Positions 9,670 through 18,222 of a stretch of 64,000 nucleotides of DNA are shown in pieces (the first letter of the stretch is position 1; every line of letters begins with the position of its first letter). Both the position numbers and the translations under genes were made by a program. Under the pieces are notes generated by a model that saw only the letters and a list, made by a program, of their open reading frames with translations, made no database searches and had not been told where the DNA came from. This DNA comes from Photorhabdus khanii NC19 (GTDB lineage: Bacteria; Pseudomonadota; Gammaproteobacteria; Enterobacterales; Enterobacteriaceae), in NCBI RefSeq assembly GCF_000517265.1, contig NZ_AYSJ01000013.1, forward strand, positions 484,586 through 548,585, given 5' to 3'.

Positions 9670-10071
9670 TTAGTTGGTCCAGTTCTCCACGCGAAGACCA
9701 GAAACTCGCTCAAATTCACGCACATTATTGGTGACGATAATCAGTCCTTGGCTTCTGGCATGTCCTGCTATCTGGTTGTCATAAGCCCCAATGCACAAAC
9801 CATTGCGCTCAAGCTCTGCAATGACTTGACCTGAGTGCACAGCAGCCTTACTATCGAAATTCAGCACCTCCAACCTGGCAGCAAACTCCTCAATTAACTT
9901 CATATTGGCCTCTGGATTTCCTGATTTCTCCGCCCCTTTCACCAGTTCCATTAATGTCACCGTACTGATACACAGTTGACCATGATGGCGCAAAAAAGCT
10001 TCACGCACCTTCTGGGGCCGGTTATTGAAAGTGTAGATACAGATACAAGTATCAAGCATGTATTTCAGCAT
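9670..10071 (-). CDS. vapC: VapC-type PIN-domain ribonuclease toxin
   Basis: The toxin of a type II toxin-antitoxin pair; PIN-domain endoribonucleases of this group commonly cleave initiator tRNA or other structured RNA. The 133-residue product shows the PIN acidic residues: Asp7 in MLDTCI, Glu42 in MELVKGAE and Asp98 in AYDNQIA. The last site reads TNNVREF, with Asn where Asp is often found, as in many active VapC proteins. The start overlaps the antitoxin stop as TGATG, a sign of translational coupling. Confidence 0.93.
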   Translation of the reverse strand: MLKYMLDTCICIYTFNNRPQKVREAFLRHHGQLCISTVTLMELVKGAEKSGNPEANMKLIEEFAARLEVLNFDSKAAVHSGQVIAELERNGLCIGAYDNQIAGHARSQGLIIVTNNVREFERVSGLRVENWTN

Positions 10072-10301
10072 CAGAGCCCCTCACGCTCTTGCACTGGCGG
10101 CTGCTCACGTTCTGCCATAAAATCGGCAGTCACACCAGGACCGTCAAACCAACTGTCCCAAGACTCACCAGCGGGCGTGATTATACGGGTACGCCCCACA
10201 GCCACCACATCAACCCGTTTCACTTCTTCCGGTAGAGCTACAGCTTTGGGAAGTCGGACTGCTTGAGAACGGTTACTTTTAAATACTGTTGTTTGCACCA
10301 T
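10071..10301 (-). CDS. vapB: VapB-type antitoxin (AbrB/SpoVT fold)
   Basis: A 76-residue antitoxin starting MVQTTVFKSNRSQAVRLPKA, the typical swapped-hairpin AbrB DNA-binding N-terminus of VapB proteins. The C-terminal part (about residues 45-76) would wrap the toxin. The ATG at 10301 was chosen because GGAGGAGG lies directly before it; a longer frame to 10367 has no such site and would run over the operator. The gene precedes vapC and overlaps it by one base. Confidence 0.93.
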   Translation of the reverse strand: MVQTTVFKSNRSQAVRLPKAVALPEEVKRVDVVAVGRTRIITPAGESWDSWFDGPGVTADFMAEREQPPVQEREGL

Positions 10302-10318
10302 AAGATCCTCCTCCATAG

Positions 10319-10339
10319 GGATATACTTCTTATATATCC
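10319..10339. promoter_or_regulatory. Probable VapBC autoregulatory operator
   Basis: The inverted repeat GGATATA, seven bases, TATATCC lies 18 bases upstream of the vapB start. A further GGATATA half-site occurs at 10370-10376. VapBC complexes usually bind such repeats to repress their own operon. Confidence 0.6.
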
Positions 10340-10470
10340 ATAATAAGCACCAGGAGAAATATGTCAAAGGGATATACCTGATTTTTTCTATTTAAGCACT
10401 CTATATGTGGCTTGCTCCTTCCTCTGTAGCGCTTGAACTAAGTTTCACCCTGACCAATGTGTTATAGTTA

Positions 10471-11892
10471 TTATCCACATTCAGCCAATAAAGTATGGCA
10501 AAGATGACCTAAAGTCTGCATAGCACGTTCCATTTCCTCATTCCAATCAAAAGAGGCATTAAGACGAAAGGCATGGTTAAACTGTTGGCTGGTACAAAAC
10601 ATACTGCCAGGCGCAATACTGATCCCTTCCGCCAACGCCAGTTGATAAAGCCGCTCGGCACTAAACAGTGGCTCAAATTCCAGCCAGAGGAAATACCCGC
10701 CTTTCGGGCGATTCACTTTCACTGATGCAGGCATATAGTCACCAATCGCCCGTAGCATTTGGTGTTGACGCTGTTCCAATATACGGCGAAGACGGCGCAA
10801 ATGTTTATCGTATCCCCCTTCGGCTAGATAATCGGCAATAGCCAGTTGTGTCGGCATGCTGGCAGAAACGGTACTCATCATTTGTAACTGCTGGATTTTT
10901 CTGGCGTGCTTTCCTGCCGCGACCCACCCCACCCGGAATCCGGGCGCCAGACATTTAGAAAACGAAGAACAATGCATAAAGTTGCTTTCACTGTCCAACC
11001 CTTTCGCCGGTACAGGCCGTTGCTGATCGAAATAGAGTTCACCATACACATCATCTTCAATCAGTACTATTTGGTTACTGTTAAGGATATTCACCAATCG
11101 TAATTTATTTTCGGCAGACATCGTTCCGCCCAATGGATTCTGGAAGTGAGTCATTAACCAGCAGGCTTTTACCGGATATTTTTGCAGCACCTCCTCCAAC
11201 GCATCTAAATCAATACCGTTTTGCGGATCGGTTTTTATTGCCACCGCTTTTAAGCGTAAACGTTCAATTGCCTGCAAAGCACCATAGAAAGCCGGTGATT
11301 CAATGACCACCCAATCACCCGGCTCAGTCACTGACTGCAAACTGAAACTTAATGATTCCATCGCACCGGCGGTAATGACAATTTCATCAGGAGAAACATG
11401 AATACCATGCATCGCGTAGCGGCGCGATATGTTACGGCGTAACTTATCGTTACCCGGTGGTAAGTTAGCTAAAGAGCTATGCGGCGCAATTCGCCTGGCG
11501 ACTGCCGCTAACGCTTTGGTAAGTTTAGGCTGAATCAATAAGGATGGATCCGGGAATGCTGAACCAAAAGGAATAATCGAGGGATCTTTGCACGCTTGTA
11601 ATACATCAAAAATAGAAGCGCTTATTTCCACGCTTTCGCTCAGATGTAATCGCTTTCCCCCTTTCACCGCCGCAAATGGTTGTAAACGCTTGGTGACATA
11701 ATAACCAGACTGAGGCCGGGAAGCGATCCATCCCTGACTTTCCAATAACTGATACGACTGAACAACCGTCATCAAACTCAAACCCGATAATTTCACTGAC
11801 TCTCTCAGAGAAGGTAATCTATCGCCTACCAGCCAGGTACCATCTTCAATATGTTGCAGAATTTGCTTGGCAAATTGTTCATAACGCGTCAT
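10471..11892 (-). CDS. MocR/PdxR-type GntR regulator with aminotransferase domain
   Basis: A 473-residue regulator. Residues 1-70 form a GntR winged helix (GDRLPSLRESVKLSGLS ... QPQSGYYV-like end). Residues 100-470 are a fold-type I aminotransferase domain that binds PLP as an effector: the Schiff-base lysine is Lys313 in SSFSKCLAPGFR, and IEDDVYGEL holds the cofactor-binding Asp and Tyr. It is closest in style to E. coli YdcR. It is divergent from cydAB with 130 bases between, so it probably controls that operon and itself. The effector is unknown. Confidence 0.92.
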   Translation of the reverse strand: MTRYEQFAKQILQHIEDGTWLVGDRLPSLRESVKLSGLSLMTVVQSYQLLESQGWIASRPQSGYYVTKRLQPFAAVKGGKRLHLSESVEISASIFDVLQACKDPSIIPFGSAFPDPSLLIQPKLTKALAAVARRIAPHSSLANLPPGNDKLRRNISRRYAMHGIHVSPDEIVITAGAMESLSFSLQSVTEPGDWVVIESPAFYGALQAIERLRLKAVAIKTDPQNGIDLDALEEVLQKYPVKACWLMTHFQNPLGGTMSAENKLRLVNILNSNQIVLIEDDVYGELYFDQQRPVPAKGLDSESNFMHCSSFSKCLAPGFRVGWVAAGKHARKIQQLQMMSTVSASMPTQLAIADYLAEGGYDKHLRRLRRILEQRQHQMLRAIGDYMPASVKVNRPKGGYFLWLEFEPLFSAERLYQLALAEGISIAPGSMFCTSQQFNHAFRLNASFDWNEEMERAMQTLGHLCHTLLAECG

Positions 11893-11916
11893 AAGTTCAG
11901 ACCTCCGTGGAAACTG

Positions 11917-11955
11917 TTATAGTTAATATACAGAAAATTGTCACTATTATAGTTA
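11917..11955. promoter_or_regulatory. Direct repeats TTATAGTTA, candidate MocR operator
   Basis: TTATAGTTA occurs at 11917-11925 and again at 11947-11955, exactly 30 bases apart, in the short gap between the divergent regulator and cydA. MocR regulators such as GabR bind two direct repeats about three helical turns apart, so the geometry fits. A third copy lies at 10462-10470, directly after the regulator gene. Confidence 0.6.
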
Positions 11956-12022
11956 TTTTTTTCATGCTCTACTTACCCACATACTTTTCCTGCCTTTATT
12001 CAAACTAAAATAAGAGGTCACT

Positions 12023-13360
12023 ATGTTTGGTTTAAGTGCCCTGGAACTGGCCAGAATTCAGTTCGCTTTTACTGTCTCCTTTCACATTATCTTTCCAGCA
12101 ATCACGATTGGGCTGGCGAGTTTTTTAGCGGTACTGGAAGGATTATGGCTAAAAACCCGTCATAGTGATTACAAAGAGTTATATCACTTCTGGTCGAAAA
12201 TTTTTGCCGTTAACTTCGGCATGGGCGTGGTTTCCGGCCTGGTTATGGCTTATCAATTCGGCACCAACTGGAGTTTTTTCTCCGAGTTTGCCGGTTCGAT
12301 CACTGGCCCCTTGCTGACTTACGAAGTGCTGACCGCGTTCTTTCTTGAAGCGGGCTTTCTTGGCGTGATGTTATTTGGCTGGAACCGTGTGGGTGAGAAG
12401 TTACATTTTTTCGCCACCTGTATGGTTGCGCTAGGTACTCTAATATCCACCTTTTGGATACTGGCCTCCAACAGCTGGATGCAAACCCCACAAGGCCATG
12501 AAATTATCAATAATCAGGTCGTCCCCGTCGACTGGCTCGCAGTCATATTCAATCCCTCCTTTCCATACCGTCTGGCTCACATGTGTACTGCGGCATTCCT
12601 TGCCTCAGCATTCTTTGTTGCAGCTTCAGCGGCATGGCATTTATTAAAAGGCAATGACTCGACAGCAATGAAAAAAATGCTCTCCATGTCGATGTGGATG
12701 ATCCTGATTATTGCGCCTTTGCAGGCGTTGATTGGTGATGCTCACGGTCTTAACACACTCAAGCATCAACCCGCTAAAGTCGCGGCAATGGAAGGCCATT
12801 GGGAAAATCGTCCCGGCGAAGCGACTCCGCTGATCCTGTTCGGTATTCCTGATATGGAACGGGAAGAGACGCGTTATGCCGTGGAGATCCCATATCTCGC
12901 CAGCCTGATTTTGACTCACAGCATCGATAAACAGGTTCCTGCTCTTAAAGAGTTTCCACCGGAAGACAGACCAAATGCCCTGATGGTTTTCTGGTCATTC
13001 AGAGTGATGGTCGGCCTGGGTATGCTGATGATCATTGCCGGTTGCTGGGGACTCTGGTTACGTTATAAGCAACGGCTTTACCAATCAAAACCCTTCCTGC
13101 GTTTTATATTTTTGATGGCACCTTCCGGCCTGATCGCCATTCTTGCCGGCTGGTTTACCACAGAAATAGGCCGTCAACCATGGGTGGTTTATGGTCTGTT
13201 ACGCACTAAAGACGCTGTATCCGCACACGGTGAAATCCATATGAGCATCAGCCTGTTGCTGTTTATCGTGGTTTATAGCTCGGTATTTGGTGTGGGTTAC
13301 GCCTATATGATGAAACTTATCCGCAAAGGCCCCAAAAAGGAGTTAGAAAATGGGTATTGA
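12023..13360 (+). CDS. cydA: Cytochrome bd-type (cyanide-insensitive) quinol oxidase subunit I
   Basis: The haem-bearing subunit of a membrane quinol oxidase that reduces oxygen to water. The 445-residue protein is shorter than E. coli CydA (about 520), which places it with the short-Q-loop, CioA-like class known for cyanide tolerance. His19 in TVSFHIIFP fits the haem b595 ligand, and GRQPWVVYGLLRT is the conserved signature. There are about nine membrane helices. The start follows AAGAGGTCACT. It overlaps cydB by 11 bases. Confidence 0.95.
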   Translation: MFGLSALELARIQFAFTVSFHIIFPAITIGLASFLAVLEGLWLKTRHSDYKELYHFWSKIFAVNFGMGVVSGLVMAYQFGTNWSFFSEFAGSITGPLLTYEVLTAFFLEAGFLGVMLFGWNRVGEKLHFFATCMVALGTLISTFWILASNSWMQTPQGHEIINNQVVPVDWLAVIFNPSFPYRLAHMCTAAFLASAFFVAASAAWHLLKGNDSTAMKKMLSMSMWMILIIAPLQALIGDAHGLNTLKHQPAKVAAMEGHWENRPGEATPLILFGIPDMEREETRYAVEIPYLASLILTHSIDKQVPALKEFPPEDRPNALMVFWSFRVMVGLGMLMIIAGCWGLWLRYKQRLYQSKPFLRFIFLMAPSGLIAILAGWFTTEIGRQPWVVYGLLRTKDAVSAHGEIHMSISLLLFIVVYSSVFGVGYAYMMKLIRKGPKKELENGY

Positions 13361-14357
13361 TCTGCCGTTAATCTGGTTCATCATCATTGTGTTCAGCACC
13401 ATGATGTACATTGTCATGGATGGTTTTGATCTTGGGATTGGGCTGCTCTATCCCACGGTTAAAAGCGACAGCGACCGTGATTTAATGATGAACAGTGTCG
13501 CCCCCGTCTGGGATGGTAACGAAACCTGGCTGGTACTTGGGGGTGCGGGTTTATTCGGTGCTTTTCCTCTGGCTTATGCTGTTATCCTTGACGCGTTGAC
13601 CATCCCCCTGACATTAATGTTATTTGGCCTGATATTTCGTGGCGTCGCCTTTGAGTTTCGTTTCAAATCCACGCCTGAGCATCGTCATATCTGGGATAAA
13701 GCCTTTATCGGTGGTTCTGTGATTGCCACCTTCGTTCAGGGGATTGTAGTTGGTGCCTTTATTCAGGGGTTCCCTGTTGAAAACCGGGCTTATGCGGGTG
13801 GCTATTTTGACTGGTTCTCACCGTTCCCGCTGTTCTGTGGCTTTGGGCTTATCGTTGCTTACGCCCTGTTAGGCTGCGGCTGGCTGATTATGAAAACTGA
13901 AGGCCATCTGCAACAGGCGATGTACCGTGTAGCCCGCCCACTCATTTTTCTGATGCTAGCTGTCATCGCCATTATCAGTTTGTGGACACCATTAATCCAT
14001 CCGGCAATTGCAGAACGTTGGTTCAGTTTACCTAATTTATTGTTCTTCCTTCCTGTACCACTGTTAGTGGTATGGTCCGGCTGGAAACTGCTGCGCTCCA
14101 TCAAACACAAAACCCATTACACACCATTTCTGTTAGCGCTGTTGCTGGTTTTCCTTGGCTACAGCGGATTGGGTATCAGTATCTGGCCTAACCTGATCCC
14201 ACCAGCGATCAGCTATGAAGCCGCCGCAGCACCACAACAAAGTTTAGGTTTTATGCTGGTTGGCGCCCTGCTGATCATCCCAGTGATCCTGGTTTATACC
14301 TATTGGAGCTACTACGTTTTCCGGGGGAAAGTGAACCATGAACAAGGCTACCACTGA
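13350..14357 (+). CDS. cydB: Cytochrome bd-type quinol oxidase subunit II
   Basis: The partner subunit of the oxidase: a 335-residue multi-helix membrane protein starting MGIDLPLIWFII. It has the family phrases MDGFDLGIGLLYP, PVWDGNETWLVLGGAGLFGAFP and FRGVAFEFRF. GAGTTAG before the ATG lies inside the end of cydA, so the two are translated together. It overlaps the next small gene by 20 bases. Confidence 0.96.
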   Translation: MGIDLPLIWFIIIVFSTMMYIVMDGFDLGIGLLYPTVKSDSDRDLMMNSVAPVWDGNETWLVLGGAGLFGAFPLAYAVILDALTIPLTLMLFGLIFRGVAFEFRFKSTPEHRHIWDKAFIGGSVIATFVQGIVVGAFIQGFPVENRAYAGGYFDWFSPFPLFCGFGLIVAYALLGCGWLIMKTEGHLQQAMYRVARPLIFLMLAVIAIISLWTPLIHPAIAERWFSLPNLLFFLPVPLLVVWSGWKLLRSIKHKTHYTPFLLALLLVFLGYSGLGISIWPNLIPPAISYEAAAAPQQSLGFMLVGALLIIPVILVYTYWSYYVFRGKVNHEQGYH

Positions 14358-14496
14358 TCAAAATATCCAACGCCCTTCCGTATGGAAACGGATAGGCTGG
14401 ATGGCGGTAATCTGGCTTTGCAGTGTGATGACTCTTTTTGCTGTCTCCACACTATTTCGCCTTCTGATGACAGCAGCAGGCATGAAATTAAAGTAA
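14338..14496 (+). CDS. Small DUF2474-type subunit of the cyanide-insensitive oxidase
   Basis: A 52-residue single-span membrane protein starting inside the end of cydB: MNKATTDQNI, then a Trp/Lys/Arg-rich motif RPSVWKRIGWM and one hydrophobic helix, ending AAGMKLK. DUF2474 proteins sit third in CioAB-type operons, and I infer a structural role like that of CydX in canonical bd oxidases. Its size and position support the call more than its sequence does. Confidence 0.85.
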   Translation: MNKATTDQNIQRPSVWKRIGWMAVIWLCSVMTLFAVSTLFRLLMTAAGMKLK

Positions 14497-14563
14497 TTGT
14501 TAACACTATTTAATAAATTGAGCTAAAGTTTTCATCAGTATCGCAGAACGGAATCTTAACCTG

Positions 14564-15793
14564 ATGAAAACAAGTTCAAATAACTCTATCTTCACAAACC
14601 AAAAGTTGTTTGTAATCAACTCTATTATAAATTTATTTTTACTTTTTATACTGTTATTGATTAACAAACAGTCTATTCAAGATTTAATTCTACCGTTGCT
14701 GATAATGTTAAGCATTACAAATGTGTATTTCCTGATAAAAGTAGTATATAACTCTGTTCCTGTCAAAGAATGGCAACATTCAAGATACAAAGCAGAAATT
14801 AACGCACTGAAACAAAAAAATGGCCATTTGGATTTCCTCTGTCAAAGCCATTTCAAACTACAAAACTGTAAACTTCTTCCTGAAAAGCTACAGGAGATTT
14901 TTTCTCATCTCAATCGCCTGATCCCTTTCTGTGAAGCCAAAATCATCCTTTATCCATCGCAACAAGAATATTTCTTCCGCAATCCCCACCAGTGCCCCTA
15001 TTTCGATATGCCTCTGATTATGAGATGGAATCTGGATGATAATATTGATAACTATGGGACACTCTGGATAAAAACACACAGAAATAGTGATCTGACCCCC
15101 GATGAAAAAAGCCTGGTTCAGAATGTGGTTGCCTTAATGACGAATAAACTGTTACGGGAAAACCAAATCCAGTGCTACCATCAGAGTATCTTGGCAGCAG
15201 AAAGGGCGGCTATTTCCCGCGAACTCCACGATTCAATTGCCCAATCGCTCTCTTTCCTTAAGATTCAGGTTAATTGCCTGTATATCGGTAGTGACAACTT
15301 ATCCAAGCAAAGTTTAACCTCGCTCAATATGATTAAGGATGAATTGAATATCGCTTACCGCCAGCTAAGAGAATTATTAGCAACCTTCAGGAACGAACAG
15401 CCTCAATGTAATCTGCAAGAATCTTTACAGACGTTGATTAATGAGTTTAACCATCGTCTGGGCTTCAATATTGAATTCAATTACCGTCTGACACATCAGC
15501 ACATCCCTGACAGTTACTGTAAACATTTAATACAAATCATCCGGGAGTGTCTAAACAATTGCTACAAGCATTCCAATGCAAACTGGATCAGTATCCGTAT
15601 TTATCCTATTGATGACAAAATCATTGCTGTTGTCAGTGACAATGGCCGAGGCATCGATCTAAATGCAATTGATAAAAACAGATTTGGACTGGCTATTATG
15701 CAAGACAGAGTCACTCTTATCGGTGGACAATTACAGATAAAAAACCGTAAAAATGGTGGTACAGAAATAGAAATTCAATTATCACTGGATTGA
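14564..15793 (+). CDS. NarX/NarQ-like histidine kinase without a periplasmic sensor domain
   Basis: A 409-residue membrane kinase. Two hydrophobic helices (about 15-34 and 40-62) are joined by only a few residues, so the nitrate-binding periplasmic domain of NarX/NarQ is absent. A GAF-like middle part (100-200) precedes the HisKA_3 dimerisation region with the phospho-acceptor His222 in ERAAISRELHDSIAQ. The ATPase region has RECLNNCYKHSNA and DNGRGIDLN, ending in RFGLAIMQDR. No response regulator lies beside it; UvrY at 36.7 kb belongs to the BarA system. It starts 67 bases after the oxidase operon and may read redox state from inside the cell (inference). Confidence 0.88.
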   Translation: MKTSSNNSIFTNQKLFVINSIINLFLLFILLLINKQSIQDLILPLLIMLSITNVYFLIKVVYNSVPVKEWQHSRYKAEINALKQKNGHLDFLCQSHFKLQNCKLLPEKLQEIFSHLNRLIPFCEAKIILYPSQQEYFFRNPHQCPYFDMPLIMRWNLDDNIDNYGTLWIKTHRNSDLTPDEKSLVQNVVALMTNKLLRENQIQCYHQSILAAERAAISRELHDSIAQSLSFLKIQVNCLYIGSDNLSKQSLTSLNMIKDELNIAYRQLRELLATFRNEQPQCNLQESLQTLINEFNHRLGFNIEFNYRLTHQHIPDSYCKHLIQIIRECLNNCYKHSNANWISIRIYPIDDKIIAVVSDNGRGIDLNAIDKNRFGLAIMQDRVTLIGGQLQIKNRKNGGTEIEIQLSLD

Positions 15794-15836
15794 AAAAGAC
15801 AAATAAATCAAATTACTAGCATCAGTGCAATTTATT

Positions 15837-15856
15837 GAATGATAATGATTAGCATT
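15837..15856. promoter_or_regulatory. Fur box
   Basis: GAATGATAATGATTAGCATT closely matches the 19-bp Fur consensus of GATAAT hexamers. It lies 76 bases upstream of the chosen GTG start of the siderophore-interacting protein, as expected for an iron-repressed promoter. Confidence 0.8.
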
Positions 15857-15931
15857 TGTGTTAATTACTGTTACACTGCATTTTGCTTTATCAGATCATT
15901 ACCTTCGATAAATTTTCCAGAGGAATTTTAC

Positions 15932-16768
15932 GTGGCGAATAAAACAATTGAAGAGAAAAATATTTACCGCCCTGCACCACCGAGGCTTGTTCAGGTAAAA
16001 AAAATTTTCGACGTAACCCCCAATATGCGCAGCATTACTTTCGAAAGTGAAAACCTGAACACTTATCCCACTGAATGCGAAGGCGGGCTGGTAAAAATAT
16101 TTTTACCTCTTCCGGGACAGACCAAACCGATCTTACCCACTCTATCCCCAGAAGGCCCAATATGGCCGGCAAAAGAACTGCGCCCGGTTACCCGTGCTTA
16201 CACTGTTCGGGCTCTCCGTTCCGAACAAAAAGAGATCGATATTGAGTTCGCACTGCATGACCATGGCGGTCCGGCGGTGGAGTTTGCTCACAGAGCCAAA
16301 ATCGGTGACTGGATCGGCATCACTAACCCCGGAGGCCCTGATCCACTACTGCCAAAAGTCAGCAACTATTATATGGCCGGCGACCCAAGTTCCCTGCCGG
16401 CAATTGCGGCGCTATTGGAAACAATGAAACCAGACGCTGCCGGGCAGGTGATTATCCGTATCGAAAGTGAACAAGATATTCAGAAGTTGAAAAAACCGGC
16501 GGGAATAACAATCCACTGGATTACCGGCGGTGTTGAAGTGACTGACAAGATGGTATCCACGTTCAAATCCTGGTCATTACCAACAGAAGATGTCACTTTC
16601 TGGCTTGCCGGTGAAGATAAAATGGTAAAAGCGCTTCGTCGCTATGTTCGCCGTGAAAAAGGTTATGAACGCCACCAGCTGTATGCTATCCCTTACTGGA
16701 GACATGGCTTTAATGAAGAAGGTTATCACGAGCTGCGCCATGAAGTGATGGATAGCTTTGCGCTATGA
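15932..16768 (+). CDS. Siderophore-interacting protein (ViuB/SIP-type ferric reductase)
   Basis: A cytoplasmic flavin-dependent reductase that releases iron from imported ferric siderophores. It has 278 residues from the GTG at 15932, preceded by AGAGGA. The in-frame ATG at 15839 lies inside the Fur box and is rejected. The FAD-binding part has RPVTRAYTVRAL, then IEFALHDHGGPAVEFA and GDWIGITNPGG. The C-terminal SIP domain has WLAGEDKMVKALRRYVR and ends YWRHGFNEEGYHE. Family members are usually 230-280 residues. No siderophore synthesis genes are next to it. Confidence 0.93.
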   Translation: MANKTIEEKNIYRPAPPRLVQVKKIFDVTPNMRSITFESENLNTYPTECEGGLVKIFLPLPGQTKPILPTLSPEGPIWPAKELRPVTRAYTVRALRSEQKEIDIEFALHDHGGPAVEFAHRAKIGDWIGITNPGGPDPLLPKVSNYYMAGDPSSLPAIAALLETMKPDAAGQVIIRIESEQDIQKLKKPAGITIHWITGGVEVTDKMVSTFKSWSLPTEDVTFWLAGEDKMVKALRRYVRREKGYERHQLYAIPYWRHGFNEEGYHELRHEVMDSFAL

Positions 16769-17291
16769 TTAGTGCATAATTTCGGCCAGTCATAATAGGC
16801 AAAAGATCACGCCGGGAGATTTTTTCAGGAATCTTAACGGTGTGATCAATAGGTATACCTGCTTTCCACTTTTGGTTTTTTATTACCCAGCCAGCGATTT
16901 GGTGTGCCGAACCAAATCGCTAAATGCAATGCTCAGAAAGAACGCAAAATAGGATGAGTTGTATCACCGGGCTACCTCATAAATTATCGTTCAAGATAGT
17001 TGCTTGTATGTATCGCTTATTTCAACAATTGATGACACGACATAATTACTACAAAAATAATAGTTCTACAAAACATATTATAGGTATTCCCAAGAGCATA
17101 GATAACTCTGTGACCGGGGTGAGCGAGTGCATCCAACAAAGCAGCAACTTGAAAGATAACGGGTATATCTAATTCATCACTAACGTATTAGTATATAATA
17201 AGAGAAAGACCTTCAGTAATTATTAAATTCATACTAAATAATATCTCTTCGATAAATAAAGTACTTTGACCTTTAGCTAAGGATAAAAAAC
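16769..17291. other. Intergenic region with imperfect hairpin
   Basis: About 520 bases. An imperfect stem-loop lies at 16805-16847: GATCACGCCG pairs with CGGTGTGATC, with an inner GAGATT/AATCTT stem and T6 in the loop. It probably ends the upstream gene. It resembles another hairpin at 32202. A possible 82-codon frame at 16924-17172 has no ribosome site and no recognisable sequence, so I do not call it. Confidence 0.5.
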
Positions 17292-18029
17292 ATGAAAGAT
17301 AACACTTTATATGATCCTATTGCACATCTTTACGAGAGTTTTTCAGATGCTGCTGCCCATATCAAAGTAGAAATCAGAACTGTCTTCGATCTGGCAGGAG
17401 ATATACACGGGAAATCAGTGTTAGATTTAGCCTGTGGATATGGTCTTTTTAGTCGAGAATACAAAAATCGTGGTGCGTCAAAAGTCATTGGAGTCGATAT
17501 ATCAGATAACATGATAGCAATTGCGAAAAGCAAATCACAACAATACGGTGACGATATCGAATTTCACGTAAGAAATGTCTGCAAGATGGAGTCATTTGGC
17601 AAATTTGACATAGTCAATGCAGCCTGGTTATTCTGCCATGCAGAATCTATTGAAGACCTTGAAACTATGTTCCGTGTCATTGCCGCTCATCTCAAGCCTT
17701 CAGGTAAACTCATTGCGTATACCGCTGAACCTGATTGTCGATTAGAAAAAGTGAAGTATGAAAATTATTGTATAAAAATTCTGAGTAAAGAGCCCGTGAA
17801 AGACACAACTCTCGTGAGAGCTGAATTTCTTACCACACCACCCAGCCCTTTCACCATGTATCATTGGAGTCGTGAACAATATCAAGCGGCTATCCAAAAA
17901 GCGGGATTCAAACAATTTAGATGGCAAAAACCAATGCTGTTAAAAAGCGATATTGAGGATTATCCCCTAGGTTTTTGGGATGATTATCAACGAAATTGCC
18001 TTGATACAGCTCTTATTTGTCAGTTTTAA
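17292..18029 (+). CDS. Class I SAM-dependent methyltransferase
   Basis: A 245-residue Rossmann-fold methyltransferase. Motif I is VLDLACGYGLFSRE at about residues 41-54, the motif II acidic residue is in VIGVDISDNMI, and motif IV lies around FDIVNAAWLFCHA. The length and layout resemble the small-molecule methyltransferases of secondary metabolism, such as those of the toxoflavin type, but the substrate cannot be read from sequence. It stands alone with its own leader (AAGGATAAAAAAC before ATG) and terminator. Confidence 0.88.
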   Translation: MKDNTLYDPIAHLYESFSDAAAHIKVEIRTVFDLAGDIHGKSVLDLACGYGLFSREYKNRGASKVIGVDISDNMIAIAKSKSQQYGDDIEFHVRNVCKMESFGKFDIVNAAWLFCHAESIEDLETMFRVIAAHLKPSGKLIAYTAEPDCRLEKVKYENYCIKILSKEPVKDTTLVRAEFLTTPPSPFTMYHWSREQYQAAIQKAGFKQFRWQKPMLLKSDIEDYPLGFWDDYQRNCLDTALICQF

Positions 18030-18065
18030 CAAGATAATCCCCGAGATCCGTTGTCTTTCCTACAC

Positions 18066-18093
18066 AAATCCCTCGATTTTCATCGAGGGATTT
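18066..18093 (+). terminator. Terminator after the methyltransferase
   Basis: A perfect 11-bp stem, AAATCCCTCGA / TCGAGGGATTT, with a 6-base loop, 37 bases after the stop codon. A second hairpin (GGTAAAGCC / GGCTTTACC at 18154-18177) lies between it and the convergent permease gene. Confidence 0.75.
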
Positions 18094-18222
18094 CAGACCG
18101 CTGACAAACCTCATTCAAAATAATGGGGGTTGTTTTTTCCAGATAGGTTGGTAGGTAAAGCCAGAACAGGCTTTACCCCAATTAGGAAGAGGAGCAATCA
18201 AAATGTTCCATTAGCACTCTAA

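Noticed and set aside
16924-17172. An 82-codon open frame between the siderophore-interacting protein and the methyltransferase
   Set aside because: No ribosome site, no recognisable sequence and odd composition; it is likely chance.
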